Source of the DNA: Agromyces sp. H66
GTDB lineage: Bacteria > Actinomycetota > Actinomycetes > Actinomycetales > Microbacteriaceae
DNA length: 38,603 nt
Reading direction: 5' to 3'
Assembly (NCBI RefSeq): GCF_004959775.1
Contig: NZ_SJZG01000010.1
Span: 1-38,603, forward strand
A program made the translations under genes and the position numbers. This document shows, piece by piece, positions 23,804 to 32,253 of this stretch. Each line of letters starts with the position of its first letter. The first letter of the stretch is position 1. The notes beneath the pieces were generated by a model. That model searched no databases and was not told the DNA's origin. It was given only the letters and a program-made list of their open reading frames with translations.

Positions 23804-25471
23804 ATGGCAGAACGTCGCGAAGACGAGTCGTTTCGAACGGATCGTTCGGGTCCCCTCGCCGACGCTGACGGCCTCCCCACGGTGCGCGAGATCCTCACGC
23901 TCGAGGCCGTCGCGCAGGGCGTGCCCGAGGTGCTCTCGGGCGACGACGCGCTCGATGCCCGCATTCGCTGGGTTCACGTCTCCGACAGCGCCGGCGTCGC
24001 CCGGCTCCTCAACGGCGGCGAGCTGCTGCTCTCGACGGGTTCCGGCTGGCCGACCGACCCGGCCGAGCTCGGAGCATTCATCGCGGGCCTCGTCGAGGCC
24101 GGCTTGGCCGGCCTCGTGCTCGAGCTCGGCGTGCACTACCGGTACGTGCCGGCGGTCGTCGAGACCGCGGCCCGCGAGCACGGGCTCGCGCTCGTCGCGC
24201 TGCACCGCGAGGTGAAGTTCGTGACCCTCACCGAGGCGGTGCACAGCCGCATCATCTCGGAGCAGACCGCGGCGCTCCGGGCGCGTGACGAGGTGCGCGA
24301 GCGCTTCACCGCGCTGAGCCTGCGCGGCTCGCCCGCCGACTTCATCGTGCACCAGCTCGCCCAGACGCTCGGCGCGGCCGTGGTGCTCGAGAACCTCGCG
24401 CACGAGGTCGTCGCCGCCGAGGTGCCGCCCGCCGCCGAGGAGGACGTGTTCGCGACCTGGGAGGCGAGATCGCGCCTCGCGCACCGGCATGATGCCGAGC
24501 GCCGCCGCCGGGGTGTCGCGGTGGGCCCCGACGAGTGGCTCGTCGTGCCTGTCGAGGCACGCGGCATCCGTTGGGGGCACCTCATCGCGCTGCCCGGGCC
24601 CGCGCACCCCGCCGGCCGCGCGAGCGTGCTCGAACAGGGCGCGATCGCGCTCGCCCTCGGACGGCTCGCCGACGGCGAGTCCGACGAGTGGGTGCGCATC
24701 GGTCGCCAGCGCCTCGTCGACGGCCTGCTCGCCGGGCGCTTCGCGGGCCTCGCCGGGGCGACGGCACGCCTCGAGGCGGCCGGACTTCCGATCGAGGGCG
24801 CCCGGCTCCACGGACTCGTCGTCACGGGAGCCCCCATCGCGAGCGGGTCGGCGGAGGCCGCGGCGCGCACGCTCGGCGGACGGGCGATCGACGCGGCGGC
24901 GGACGACTCCGTCGCGCGCGGCCCCGCCCGCATCGTGCTGCTCTCGCTTCCCGCCGATCTCGGCGACGCCCAGGCGGCGACCCTCGCCTCCGCGCTCGTG
25001 GGCGGCGACGCGGCATCCGCCGACCGCCTCGTGCTCTCGATCGGCTCGCCGGCCGAGGGTCTCGACGAACTGCTCGGCTCGCTGCAGGAGGCGATCGACC
25101 TCGCGCGCGGTGCGCGGCCGCACGGCGCCCGGGGGCCGGTGGTCCGGCGTGCCGACGATCGTCCGCTCATGCGGCTGGTGACCTCGCTGCGCGACGACCA
25201 CCGGTTGCTGCGGCACAGCGAGCGCATGCTCGCGCCGCTCATCGAGTACGACCTCGCGCGTGGCGGCGGCGACCTGCTGCACGTGCTCGGCGCGCTGCTC
25301 GCGCATCCCGGCAACCGCACGGCCGCGGCCGCCGCGAGCCACCTGTCGCGCTCGGTCTTCTACCAGCGCCTCACGCTCATCGGCGACCTGCTCGGCGTCG
25401 ATCTCGACGATGGCGAATCGCTCACCGCGCTGCATCTCGCGCTGCTCGTGCGGCAGAGCGTCCGACGCTGA
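23804..25471 (+). CDS. PucR-family transcriptional regulator
   Basis: A 555-residue regulator. The N-terminal PucR domain (about residues 24-160) shows TVREILTLEAVAQGVPEVLSG, RIRWVHVSDSAGVARLL and GGELLLSTGSGWP; the C-terminal helix-turn-helix of the PucR/CdaR type is at about 485-550 (HVLGALLAHPGNRTAAAAAS, RSVFYQRLTLIGDLLGVDLDD). The middle resembles the usual GGDEF-like sensory region and is less conserved. Such regulators usually activate purine, GABA or amino acid breakdown genes when their substrate is present. A TAGACT hexamer at 23760-23765 is a likely -10, with a 38-base leader. It is divergent from mmsA, the probable target together with the aminotransferase. Confidence 0.92.
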   Translation: MAERREDESFRTDRSGPLADADGLPTVREILTLEAVAQGVPEVLSGDDALDARIRWVHVSDSAGVARLLNGGELLLSTGSGWPTDPAELGAFIAGLVEAGLAGLVLELGVHYRYVPAVVETAAREHGLALVALHREVKFVTLTEAVHSRIISEQTAALRARDEVRERFTALSLRGSPADFIVHQLAQTLGAAVVLENLAHEVVAAEVPPAAEEDVFATWEARSRLAHRHDAERRRRGVAVGPDEWLVVPVEARGIRWGHLIALPGPAHPAGRASVLEQGAIALALGRLADGESDEWVRIGRQRLVDGLLAGRFAGLAGATARLEAAGLPIEGARLHGLVVTGAPIASGSAEAAARTLGGRAIDAAADDSVARGPARIVLLSLPADLGDAQAATLASALVGGDAASADRLVLSIGSPAEGLDELLGSLQEAIDLARGARPHGARGPVVRRADDRPLMRLVTSLRDDHRLLRHSERMLAPLIEYDLARGGGDLLHVLGALLAHPGNRTAAAAASHLSRSVFYQRLTLIGDLLGVDLDDGESLTALHLALLVRQSVRR

Positions 25472-25481
25472 AGATCCTGTT

Positions 25482-25517
25482 CACTTGCTATTGACAAGTG
25501 CACTTGCAAAGAGCAAG
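25482..25517. promoter_or_regulatory. Operator of overlapping palindromes before the VOC-HxlR operon
   Basis: CACTTG (25482-25487) and CAAGTG (25495-25500) form one inverted repeat; CAAGTGCACTTG (25495-25506) is a perfect 12-base palindrome; CTTGC (25503-25507) and GCAAG (25513-25517) form a third. ACTTGC repeats at a 19-base step. TTGACA at 25491-25496 inside it is a consensus -35 hexamer. This fits binding of the HxlR protein encoded in the same operon (inference). Confidence 0.65.
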
Positions 25518-25564
25518 CTATGGATCGAGAACGAATCCACCACCGATCCGAAACGGAGCAGCAC

Positions 25565-26008
25565 ATGTCCACCAGCATCTTCGTGAACCTGCCGTCGAGC
25601 GACCTCGAGCGGTCGAAGGCGTTCTACACGTCGCTCGGATTCACGATCAACCCGAACTTCACCGACGAGAACGCCGCGTGCGTCGTGCTCAGCGACACCA
25701 TCTACTTCATGGTGCTGACGCGCGAGTACCTGTCGACGTTCACCGACAAGCAGATCATCGACCCGAAGACCCAGGCGCAGGTGTCGATCGCGCTGACCCG
25801 TGACTCCCGCGAGGAGGTCGACGACGTGCTCGCGAAGGGTCTCGCGGCCGGCGGCAGCGAGCCGCGCCCGGCGCAGGACTACGGGTTCATGTACTCACGC
25901 GACCTCGACGACCCCGACGGCAACAACCTGTCGTTCCTCTTCATGGAACCCGCCGCCGCCGAGATGGGCCCCGACGCGTACATGGCCAGCCAGTCGACCA
26001 GCGCCTGA
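25565..26008 (+). CDS. VOC (glyoxalase/dioxygenase fold) family protein
   Basis: A 147-residue protein of the vicinal oxygen chelate superfamily in the PhnB/lactoylglutathione-lyase-like style. It opens with FVNLPSSDLERSKAFYTSLG, the typical first beta-alpha unit, and closes with GFMYSRDLDDPDGNNLSFLF, where the last metal-ligand region lies. The exact reaction is unknown; members include detoxification enzymes and antibiotic-binding proteins. The ATG at 25565 follows ACGGAG. An HxlR regulator follows after 11 bases, and an operator sits in the promoter, so the pair is probably an inducible detoxification unit. Confidence 0.88.
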   Translation: MSTSIFVNLPSSDLERSKAFYTSLGFTINPNFTDENAACVVLSDTIYFMVLTREYLSTFTDKQIIDPKTQAQVSIALTRDSREEVDDVLAKGLAAGGSEPRPAQDYGFMYSRDLDDPDGNNLSFLFMEPAAAEMGPDAYMASQSTSA

Positions 26009-26019
26009 CGGGCGACCGC

Positions 26020-26775
26020 ATGGCCACACGCGGGGCGCGCGGCTTCGGCCAGTACAGCGGGGTCGCCCGAGCTCTCGAGCGGGTCGGCGACCGATGGGCG
26101 CTGCTCATCGTGCGCGACCTGCTCGTCGGTGCGCGCCGGTACGGCGACCTCAAGGCCGGGCTGCCGCGCATCCCGACGAACATCCTCAGCGATCGTCTGA
26201 AGGAGTTGCAGGAGGCCGGCGTCGTCCGCCGCGTGCCGACGGTGCGCGGCGGGTACGAGCTCACCACCCTCGGCCGTGGGCTCGAACCCGTCGTCGCCGC
26301 CCTCGAACGCTGGGGGTGGTCGGTGCTCGGCGAGCCCGGCGCCGGCGAGCAGGTCACGCCCGATGCGGTGACCGTGGCGCTGCGCACCGCGTTTCGCCCG
26401 GATGCCGCGGCGGCGCTTCCGGCAACCGAGTACGTGCTGCACGTCGCCGACGTCTCGGTCTCGGCGATCGTCGCCGGCCGCGAGCTCGACGTCGCGCCCG
26501 TCGGTCCGGGTGCCCTCCCGCAGCCGCGCCGCGCGATTCCCGACCTCGCGCCCGAGGCCGTGCTCGAACTCGCCGTCGCGCCGGCGGGGTTCCGCGACCT
26601 CGTCTCGGGCGTGCGCGGAGCCGTCTCGGTGAAGGGGCCGCCCGACGGCGTGAGCATCCTCGACGGAGGCAGCGCCCTGCTCGAACGCTTCCGGCTGACG
26701 TTCCGCATCGACCCCGTCGGCCCGCCCGACTCGTCTGCCGCGAACGAGGGCGAGCCCGAGGCATCCGTCGCCTGA
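26020..26775 (+). CDS. HxlR-type regulator with C-terminal SCP2-like domain
   Basis: A 251-residue regulator. The winged helix of the HxlR family covers residues 10-105: GVARALERVGDRWALLIVRDLL, RYGDLKAGLPRIPTNILSDRLKEL and GYELTTLGRGLEPVV. A second domain (about 115-240) with YVLHVADVSVSAIVAGRELDV, LELAVAPAGFRDLVSG and GDR-like closing strands resembles a sterol-carrier (SCP2-type) ligand pocket, which some actinobacterial HxlR proteins carry. It probably binds the TTGACA-overlapping palindromes before the VOC gene and represses its own operon until a hydrophobic effector binds (inference). Confidence 0.88.
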   Translation: MATRGARGFGQYSGVARALERVGDRWALLIVRDLLVGARRYGDLKAGLPRIPTNILSDRLKELQEAGVVRRVPTVRGGYELTTLGRGLEPVVAALERWGWSVLGEPGAGEQVTPDAVTVALRTAFRPDAAAALPATEYVLHVADVSVSAIVAGRELDVAPVGPGALPQPRRAIPDLAPEAVLELAVAPAGFRDLVSGVRGAVSVKGPPDGVSILDGGSALLERFRLTFRIDPVGPPDSSAANEGEPEASVA

Positions 26776-26818
26776 GGCGGTTCTGGAGCGGCGGATGTCG
26801 CCCGAGTCGGCCCGCCCG

Positions 26819-27178
26819 TCAGGGCGTGACGTACACCTTGCGGAGCGTCTGCCGTACCGTCCACACGGTGCGCATCCCCGACTCGAGCCGCACGACCGAG
26901 CCCGGCGCGAGGATGATCGGGTCGGCGACGGGATGCTCGAACTCCACCGTCGCGGCGCCGGCGAGAACGACGAACACCTCGTCGGCCTCGACATCGTGCA
27001 TCGCGCCGGGGGTCATCTCCCAGACGCCCACCGTGCGGCCGTCGGCCTCGTCGAGCACCAGGTGTCCGGTCGTGGGAGCGCCGTCGACGACCTGCTCGGG
27101 GTCGACGGGAACGTGCTCGAGCGTGATTGACGCGGCATCCGTGATCACGCCCGGATGCAGGCGGGGCGCGTCGCTCAC
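26819..27178 (-). CDS. Cupin (DUF861-like) protein
   Basis: A 119-residue single-domain cupin. The two cupin motifs are GRTVGVWEMTPGAMHDVEADEVFVVLAGAATVEF in outline (an E and H pattern around residues 60-80) and a second half with ILAPGSVVRLESGMRTVWTV. The family often occurs beside polyamine or amino acid oxidases with unknown function. The GTG start at 27178 overlaps the stop of the oxidase by four bases, so translation is coupled. It is the second gene of that operon. Confidence 0.85.
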   Translation of the reverse strand: MSDAPRLHPGVITDAASITLEHVPVDPEQVVDGAPTTGHLVLDEADGRTVGVWEMTPGAMHDVEADEVFVVLAGAATVEFEHPVADPIILAPGSVVRLESGMRTVWTVRQTLRKVYVTP

Positions 27179-28623
27179 GAGTCGAACCCCAGTCCGAGCG
27201 CGTCGAGGGTCTTCAGGAGCATGTTGCGCCTCCCCTGTTCGTGATCGGCGCGGTCGAGCGACCAGCGCGTGGCGTTGATGCCGATGGCCGCGGCCGGCTC
27301 GGGCGGGAACGGCAGCGGACGCTCGCGCACCATGCGCAGGCGCGTGCGCTCGTTGTCGCGCTGCTCGAGCCGGTCGAGCATCACCTCGGCGGCGAAGCGC
27401 GTCGACGCGACGCCGAGCCCGGTGAACCCGGCGGCGTAGGCCACCCGGCCGTCGCGGGCGGTGCCGAAGAATGCGCAGAATCGGGTGCTCGTGTCGATGG
27501 CGCCCGCCCACTGGTGCGTGAAGCGCAGGCCCTCGAGCTGCGGGAACGTCGTGAAGAAGTGGCTCGCGAGCCGCTCGAACGACTCGGGCCGGCGCTCGTA
27601 GGCGGCGCGCACGCGGCCGCCGTAGTGGTACACCGCGTCGTAGCCGCCGAACAGGATGCGGTTGTCGCGCGAGAGCCGGTAGTAGTGGAACTGGTTCGCG
27701 AGGTCGCCGAGCCCCTGCCGGTTCGACCAGCCGATCGACCGCAGCTGGTCGTCGGTGAGCGGCTCGGTCATCAGGGCGTAGTCGTACACCGGCACCGTCA
27801 TGAGGAGATTGCGCTTCAGGAGGCTCGGGAACACGTTCGTCGCGAGCACCGCGCGCTGCGCCACGACCCGGCCGCCCTCGGTGACGACCGTGACCGCGCC
27901 CGTCGAGCCCGGCGTGTCGATGCGTCGCACCGGGGAGCGCTCGTAGATCTCGACGCCGAGTTCCTCCGCGACGCGCGCGAGCTCGACGGCGAGCTTCGCG
28001 GGGTGCAGGAGCGCGCTCGTGCGCGTCTCCCACACGGCGGCCAGGTACGTGGGGGAGTCGACCTCGGCGCGCAGGGCGGCCTGGTCGAGGAACCGCACCG
28101 AGTCATCACCTCGTGCCGCGGCATCCGCCATCTGACCGTGCAGCCACTCCACCTGGTGCGGCTCGACCGCGAGACTCAGCGCACCGTTCCGCTCGAACTC
28201 GAAGTCCATGCCGTAGTCGGACTCGGATGCCTCGATCGCGTCGAGGTTCTCGAGCCCGAGCCGGTCGAGCGTCTCCATCTCCTCGGGCCAGCGCGCGAGC
28301 CCGTTCTCGCGGCCGTGCGTGAGGCTCGCCTCGCAGAAGCCGCCGTTGCGTCCGGATGCCGCCCAGCCGACGGTCTTCGCCTCGACGAGCACGACGTGCG
28401 CTTCGGGATTGCGCCGCTTGGCGAGCACGGCCGTCCACAGGCCCGTGTAGCCGCCGCCCACGATCGCGAGGTCGGCGACGCGCTCGCCCGTGAGTGCCGG
28501 GCGTGGCGCCCTCGCCGCAGCGGTGACGTCGTCGAGCCAGAAGACGCGCTGCTCGGTGCCGGCGAGCGAGTGCTCGATGACGGATGCCGGTGGCCGGCGC
28601 CGTTCGAAGACGGTCGTTCCCAC
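27175..28623 (-). CDS. FAD-dependent amine oxidoreductase (PuuB/DAO type)
   Basis: A 482-residue flavoprotein of the D-amino acid oxidase-like (DAO) superfamily, similar in layout to gamma-glutamylputrescine oxidase PuuB. After a leading VFWLDDV stretch (residues 27-33) the FAD fold shows LAIVGGGYTGLWTAVLAKR (G56-G61), VLVEAKTVGWAASGRNGGFC and, near the end, AYAAGFTGLGVASTRFAAEV. It probably oxidises a primary or secondary amine to an imine and peroxide. The start is set at GTG 28623 behind AGGGGA; the longer frame to 28746 lies across a promoter-like zone. The gene overlaps the cupin, and a large inverted repeat lies upstream. Confidence 0.88.
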   Translation of the reverse strand: MGTTVFERRRPPASVIEHSLAGTEQRVFWLDDVTAAARAPRPALTGERVADLAIVGGGYTGLWTAVLAKRRNPEAHVVLVEAKTVGWAASGRNGGFCEASLTHGRENGLARWPEEMETLDRLGLENLDAIEASESDYGMDFEFERNGALSLAVEPHQVEWLHGQMADAAARGDDSVRFLDQAALRAEVDSPTYLAAVWETRTSALLHPAKLAVELARVAEELGVEIYERSPVRRIDTPGSTGAVTVVTEGGRVVAQRAVLATNVFPSLLKRNLLMTVPVYDYALMTEPLTDDQLRSIGWSNRQGLGDLANQFHYYRLSRDNRILFGGYDAVYHYGGRVRAAYERRPESFERLASHFFTTFPQLEGLRFTHQWAGAIDTSTRFCAFFGTARDGRVAYAAGFTGLGVASTRFAAEVMLDRLEQRDNERTRLRMVRERPLPFPPEPAAAIGINATRWSLDRADHEQGRRNMLLKTLDALGLGFDS

Positions 28624-28761
28624 GTGTTCCCCTGTCGCGGTCGTGTCATCCCATCCTCCCGCGTTGTGCGCGGTCGCCGCCAGCCACGCGCTGTCCGGGA
28701 TCGGCTCGGCGTCGGACGCGTTGCCCGGACGCCGGTGCCGCCGCACTGCGAACGTCGGATA

Positions 28762-28831
28762 CTGCGGATATACGATCCGGCGCGCCGGGTTTCGGGCCGG
28801 ATCCGCGGGGTGGCGGATCGTATATCCGCAG
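28762..28831. promoter_or_regulatory. 18-bp perfect inverted repeat, probable operator pair
   Basis: CTGCGGATATACGATCCG (28762-28779) is repeated as its exact reverse complement at 28814-28831, separated by 34 bases. Each arm is itself a dyad, CGGAT-N5-ATCCG, as expected for two dimer sites of a regulator. It lies 139-208 bases upstream of the DAO oxidase start and after the beta-lactamase-fold gene end. A GC-rich spacer hairpin (GGCCGGATCC) is also possible. An operator for the oxidase-cupin operon is the best reading. Confidence 0.6.
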
Positions 28832-28905
28832 AAGGGGGCGTGAAGGCGGCGGGCGACGCGGCGACCGCCGGAACGACGCGGGCGGTCGCGGTCAGTGCCG
28901 GACGG

Positions 28906-30039
28906 TTACCGGGAGGCGCGCGCCAGCGCCTGCTCGATGCGGATGAAGGTGCGGAAGCTGCGGACCATCTCGCGCGTCGACGCGAAGTTCAGCACGACGT
29001 CGACCTCGTGCACCGGGTCGTGGAACAGGTGCGTCGCGAGGATGCCGATGTGCCCCACCGGCCGCGGCAGGCCGCGCAGCAGCGGCATGAACCCCTCGAG
29101 GCGGATCTCCATCATGCCCGCGCCGTAGTGGATGCCCGGACGGAACCGGTGGCGCACCCGAGCGAGGTGCGCGAGGCTCTCGGCGCTGAGAAGCTGCCCG
29201 CCGTGCAGGGCCCGGTTGAACGTCAGCAGGTCGCCCGGCGTCGAGATGAGACCGCCTCCGGCCCAGTCGCAGCTCATGCTCGTGAAGCGACTCACGTCCT
29301 GACGGCCGAGGCGGAACGGCGCTATCGTGGCCACCGCGGTGGTCGCGGTCGTCGGAGCGCCGACGGCGAGCGCGGCCGCGTAGTCGCGTTCGGGCAGCGA
29401 ACGGAACATGAGCGCACTGTCGATCATGCCGAGCGGGTGGAGGATTCGCTCGTGCAGCACCTCGTGGAAGCCGCGACCGGTGGCCTCCTCGATGATGCGG
29501 CCGAGGAGGATGTAGCCGGTGTCGGAATACCCGAACCCCGCGCCCGGCCGGCCGACGGGCCGCTGTCGCTCGCGGCTGAAGTCGAGCAGCTCGGCCGGCG
29601 TCCAGAGGTGGTCGGGCTCGCCCAGCACGAGATCGATGAACGGGAGCCCATCCCGCACGGGGCCCTCGAAGTAATCGGCGACCCCCGATGTGTGGGTCAA
29701 CAGGTGCTCGATCGTGACCTGGTCCGCGAGGTCGACGCCGTCGATCACGTACAGGTCGCGGAGTTCCACGGCGGGCAACAGCTCGGTGATCGGCGTCTCG
29801 ACGACGATCGCACCCGACTCGACGAGCTGCATGACCAGCGTCGCGGTGAACAGCTTGCCGATGCTCGCGACGTGGAATCGCTGCGTCGCATCGCCGAAGC
29901 GGTAGTCGAGCGCGCCGTCGGACGAGCGCACGGCGACCTGCGGGGCGCCGAGCGGGCCGCGTCGACGCGCGACGGCAGCCAGGTGCCGGTCGAGCTCAGC
30001 GGTGAACCGCTCGGGGTCGAGGTGTGCGGTCGGCGCCAT
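28906..30039 (-). CDS. Serine beta-lactamase-fold hydrolase
   Basis: A 377-residue class C beta-lactamase/penicillin-binding protein-like hydrolase. The catalytic SxxK is S59-I-G-K62 in FHVASIGKLFTATLVMQL; HLLTHTSGVADYF follows; the second motif reads Y171-S-D instead of the usual Y-x-N, and the third is HIG in GHIGILATH. No signal peptide or lipobox is seen, so it is probably cytoplasmic and an esterase, peptidase or amide hydrolase rather than an antibiotic lactamase. The ATG at 30039 follows GAGAGGGAG. It is divergent from padR. Confidence 0.9.
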   Translation of the reverse strand: MAPTAHLDPERFTAELDRHLAAVARRRGPLGAPQVAVRSSDGALDYRFGDATQRFHVASIGKLFTATLVMQLVESGAIVVETPITELLPAVELRDLYVIDGVDLADQVTIEHLLTHTSGVADYFEGPVRDGLPFIDLVLGEPDHLWTPAELLDFSRERQRPVGRPGAGFGYSDTGYILLGRIIEEATGRGFHEVLHERILHPLGMIDSALMFRSLPERDYAAALAVGAPTTATTAVATIAPFRLGRQDVSRFTSMSCDWAGGGLISTPGDLLTFNRALHGGQLLSAESLAHLARVRHRFRPGIHYGAGMMEIRLEGFMPLLRGLPRPVGHIGILATHLFHDPVHEVDVVLNFASTREMVRSFRTFIRIEQALARASR

Positions 30040-30070
30040 CGGGGACGCTCCCTCTCAGTAAATATCGAAC

Positions 30071-30082
30071 CGTGATGTCACG
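30071..30082. promoter_or_regulatory. Palindrome in the hydrolase/padR intergenic region
   Basis: CGTGATGTCACG pairs CGTGA with TCACG around two bases. It is flanked by AATATCG and TATATCGCG and lies between the divergent starts at 30039 and 30164. TACAAT at 30108-30113 is a good -10 for padR. A PadR operator is the natural guess. Confidence 0.4.
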
Positions 30083-30163
30083 AATAGGTATATCGCGCTC
30101 CAGAGCATACAATCATTTCGAGGAGCGGCACAAGGCAGTGGCTGACGACGGGGAGGCGAACAC

Positions 30164-30709
30164 ATGGGAAACGTGATCCTCGGGCTGCTGCTACTCGGCC
30201 CGCAGACCCTCTACTCGCTCAACAAGCAGTTCCAGCAGGGCATCTCCCTGTTCTACCGCGCCAGCTACGGCAGCCTGCAGAGCGCCCTCAGATCGCTGCT
30301 CGCGAAGGGCCACGTCACCTTCGTCGAGGGCATCGAGGGCGGTCGGAACAAGAAGACGTACTCGATCACGGATGCCGGTCGCGATGCCTTCGACGCCTGG
30401 ATGCGCGCGCCCGTGGCCGGCGGCGACCTCGAGGTCGCGGCGCTCTCGAAGCTCTTCCACCTCGGCCTCGTCGACGACGACGCCACGCGTGCGGACGTGC
30501 TCGACGACATCGTCGCGGCGATCGGGCGGGAGCTCGAGGCGCTCGAGCGGTTCTCCGCGGAGATCGACGCGCTCGACGTGCCGGGCGAGTACCGCCGCGT
30601 GTTCCGCTACCGGCGCGCGACGCTCGACTACGGGCTCATGGCGCATCGGGCGGGGCTCGAGTGGTTCGCGGCGCTCGCGGAGGAGGAACGGCGGCGCACC
30701 GCGGGGTGA
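30164..30709 (+). CDS. PadR-family transcriptional regulator
   Basis: A 181-residue regulator. The N-terminal winged helix shows VILGLLLLGPQTLYSLNKQF, SYGSLQSALRSLLAKGHVTF and the wing GGRNKKTYSITDAGRDAFDAW; the C-terminal half is helical (ALSKLFHLGLVD, ALERFSAEIDALDVPGEYRRV) and matches the Vir-type PadR dimerisation domain. PadR proteins are usually repressors released by small molecules. The ATG at 30164 follows GGGGAGG. It is divergent from the beta-lactamase-fold hydrolase, the likely target. Its last codons take part in a 26-base direct repeat. Confidence 0.92.
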   Translation: MGNVILGLLLLGPQTLYSLNKQFQQGISLFYRASYGSLQSALRSLLAKGHVTFVEGIEGGRNKKTYSITDAGRDAFDAWMRAPVAGGDLEVAALSKLFHLGLVDDDATRADVLDDIVAAIGRELEALERFSAEIDALDVPGEYRRVFRYRRATLDYGLMAHRAGLEWFAALAEEERRRTAG

Positions 30710-30741
30710 CGGGGCCGCTCGCGGAGGGGGAGCGGCGGCGC
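30672..30741. repeat. Imperfect 26-base direct repeat at the padR 3' end
   Basis: Positions 30672-30697 and 30716-30741 both begin CGCTCGCGGAGG and end CGGCGGCGC, differing at two positions. The first copy is in the padR coding end, the second just after the stop; a recent 44-base tandem duplication is likely. Confidence 0.65.
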
Positions 30742-30744
30742 TTC

Positions 30745-32253
30745 TCACTCCTCGGAGTGCGGGGCGTGCGCCTCGAGGAACTGGAACACCTCGGTCTGGT
30801 CGACGCCGGGGAACGTGCCCGTCGGCAGCGCGGCGAGTAACGAGGTCGGCGTGCGCGCGGCCGGCCACGAGGCATCCGACCACTTCTCCGAGAGCGACGA
30901 CGGCGCGCGGCGGCAGCACGTCTCGTCTGGGCAGCGCGACACCGAGCGGTGCGGCGTCTCGCGTCCGCGGAACCACTTCACGTGCTCGAACGGCACCCCG
31001 ACCGACACCGAGTACTCGCCCTCCTTGGCCTTCTCGATGCGCGACGTGCACCAGAACGTGCCCGTGGGCGTGTCGGTGTACTGGTAGTACGGGCTGAACC
31101 GGTCGTCGATGTCGAACACCGTGCGCGCCGTCCAGTAGCGGCAGACCGTGGTGCCCTCGACGGCGCCGAGCGCATCGCTCGGGAAGCGCACCTTGTCGTT
31201 CTCGTACGCCTTGATGATGGTGCCCGACTCGTGCACCTTCATGAAGTGCACGGGGATGTCGAGCCGGGCCGTCGCGAGGTTGGTGAACCGGTGCGCGGCC
31301 GTCTCGTACGAGACCGCGAAGTGGTCGCGGAGCTCCTCCATCGAGATGCGGCGGAGGTTCTTCGCCTCGGTGAGGTAGCGCACGGCGGCCTCCTCGGGCA
31401 GGAGGATGGCGGCCGTGAGGTAGTTGGTCTCGATGCGCTGCCGCAGGAAGTCCGCGTAGCTACGCGGCTCCTCGTGGCCGAGCACGTGCGACGAGAGCGC
31501 CTGCAGGATGGGCGAACGCGAGTCGCGCGACGGCGAGTTCTGCGTCGGCAGGTAGATGCGGCCGTTGCGCTTGTCGGTGACCGAGCGGGTCGAGTGCGGC
31601 AGGTCGCCCACGTAGTGCAGCGAGAAGCCCAGGTGCGACGCGATGTCGGCGACGAGCTGGTGCGACACCGGCCCTCCGGCGTGCCCGACCGCCTCGAGGA
31701 GCTCGGCGGCCTTCTGCTCGAGCTCGGGATAGTGGTTGTCGCGGGCTCGCATCTCGGCGCGGAGCTGGGCGTTGGCCCGGCGGGCCTCCTCGGGGGTCGC
31801 CGCGCGCTCGCGGTGCAGGCGGTCGATCTCGTTGTGCAGCGCGAGGATCGTCTCGAGCGTCTGGTCGTTGAGGCCCTTGCCGACCCGGAACGCCGGCAGC
31901 CCGAGCGCGGCGAACACCGGCCCGCGCTGGGCGCGCTCGACGGCGATCTCGAGGGCGGCGCGCTCCGACGGGGCATCCGCCCGCAGCAGGTCGTCGACCG
32001 TCGTTCCGAGCGCGAGCGCGATCGTGCGCAGCATCGAGAGCCGCGGTTCGCGCTTGCCGTTCTCGATGGCCGAGACCTGCGACGGCGCGCGGTCGATGGC
32101 GGCGGCGAGCTCGCCGAGGGTCATCCCGATGGCCGTGCGGCGCTCGCGGATGCGGCGACCGAGCGTCAGCGCATCGACGCCATCGCCATCGTCCGCAGGC
32201 TCGACGGTGACGGCCGAGAGGGCCGTGCGAGCGATCGGATCTGCGATGACCAT
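30745..32253 (-). CDS. XRE/short-chain fatty acid regulator (RamB-like)
   Basis: A 502-residue regulator. The XRE helix-turn-helix lies at about residues 30-88 (LGRRIRERRTAIGMTLGELA, DRAPSQVSAIENGKREPRLS). An IrrE-like middle part follows, with ILQALSSHVLGHEEPRSYADFLRQR and EVNYLTAAILLPE-type sequence (ETNYLTAAILLPEEAAVRYL), then the DUF2083 C-terminal domain with cysteine pairs CRYWTARTVF and CPDETCCRR. This is the architecture of RamB, which controls acetate and propionate metabolism in corynebacteria and mycobacteria. The N-terminus carries about 25 extra residues; the ATG at 32253 has no strong ribosome binding site. No target gene for the glyoxylate or methylcitrate cycle is in the window. 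Confidence 0.9.
   Translation of the reverse strand: MVIADPIARTALSAVTVEPADDGDGVDALTLGRRIRERRTAIGMTLGELAAAIDRAPSQVSAIENGKREPRLSMLRTIALALGTTVDDLLRADAPSERAALEIAVERAQRGPVFAALGLPAFRVGKGLNDQTLETILALHNEIDRLHRERAATPEEARRANAQLRAEMRARDNHYPELEQKAAELLEAVGHAGGPVSHQLVADIASHLGFSLHYVGDLPHSTRSVTDKRNGRIYLPTQNSPSRDSRSPILQALSSHVLGHEEPRSYADFLRQRIETNYLTAAILLPEEAAVRYLTEAKNLRRISMEELRDHFAVSYETAAHRFTNLATARLDIPVHFMKVHESGTIIKAYENDKVRFPSDALGAVEGTTVCRYWTARTVFDIDDRFSPYYQYTDTPTGTFWCTSRIEKAKEGEYSVSVGVPFEHVKWFRGRETPHRSVSRCPDETCCRRAPSSLSEKWSDASWPAARTPTSLLAALPTGTFPGVDQTEVFQFLEAHAPHSEE

Noticed and set aside
28762..28831. The large inverted repeat as a terminator of the beta-lactamase-fold gene
   Set aside because: The spacer of 34 bases is long for a terminator, the arms are AT-containing in the middle and internally dyadic, and it is placed in the promoter side of the oxidase; an operator is more likely, though termination cannot be excluded.
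27241..30075. A 944-codon open frame on the plus strand
   Set aside because: It is antisense to the cupin, the DAO oxidase and the beta-lactamase-fold gene, which all have family motifs and ribosome binding sites; long antisense frames are expected at this GC content.
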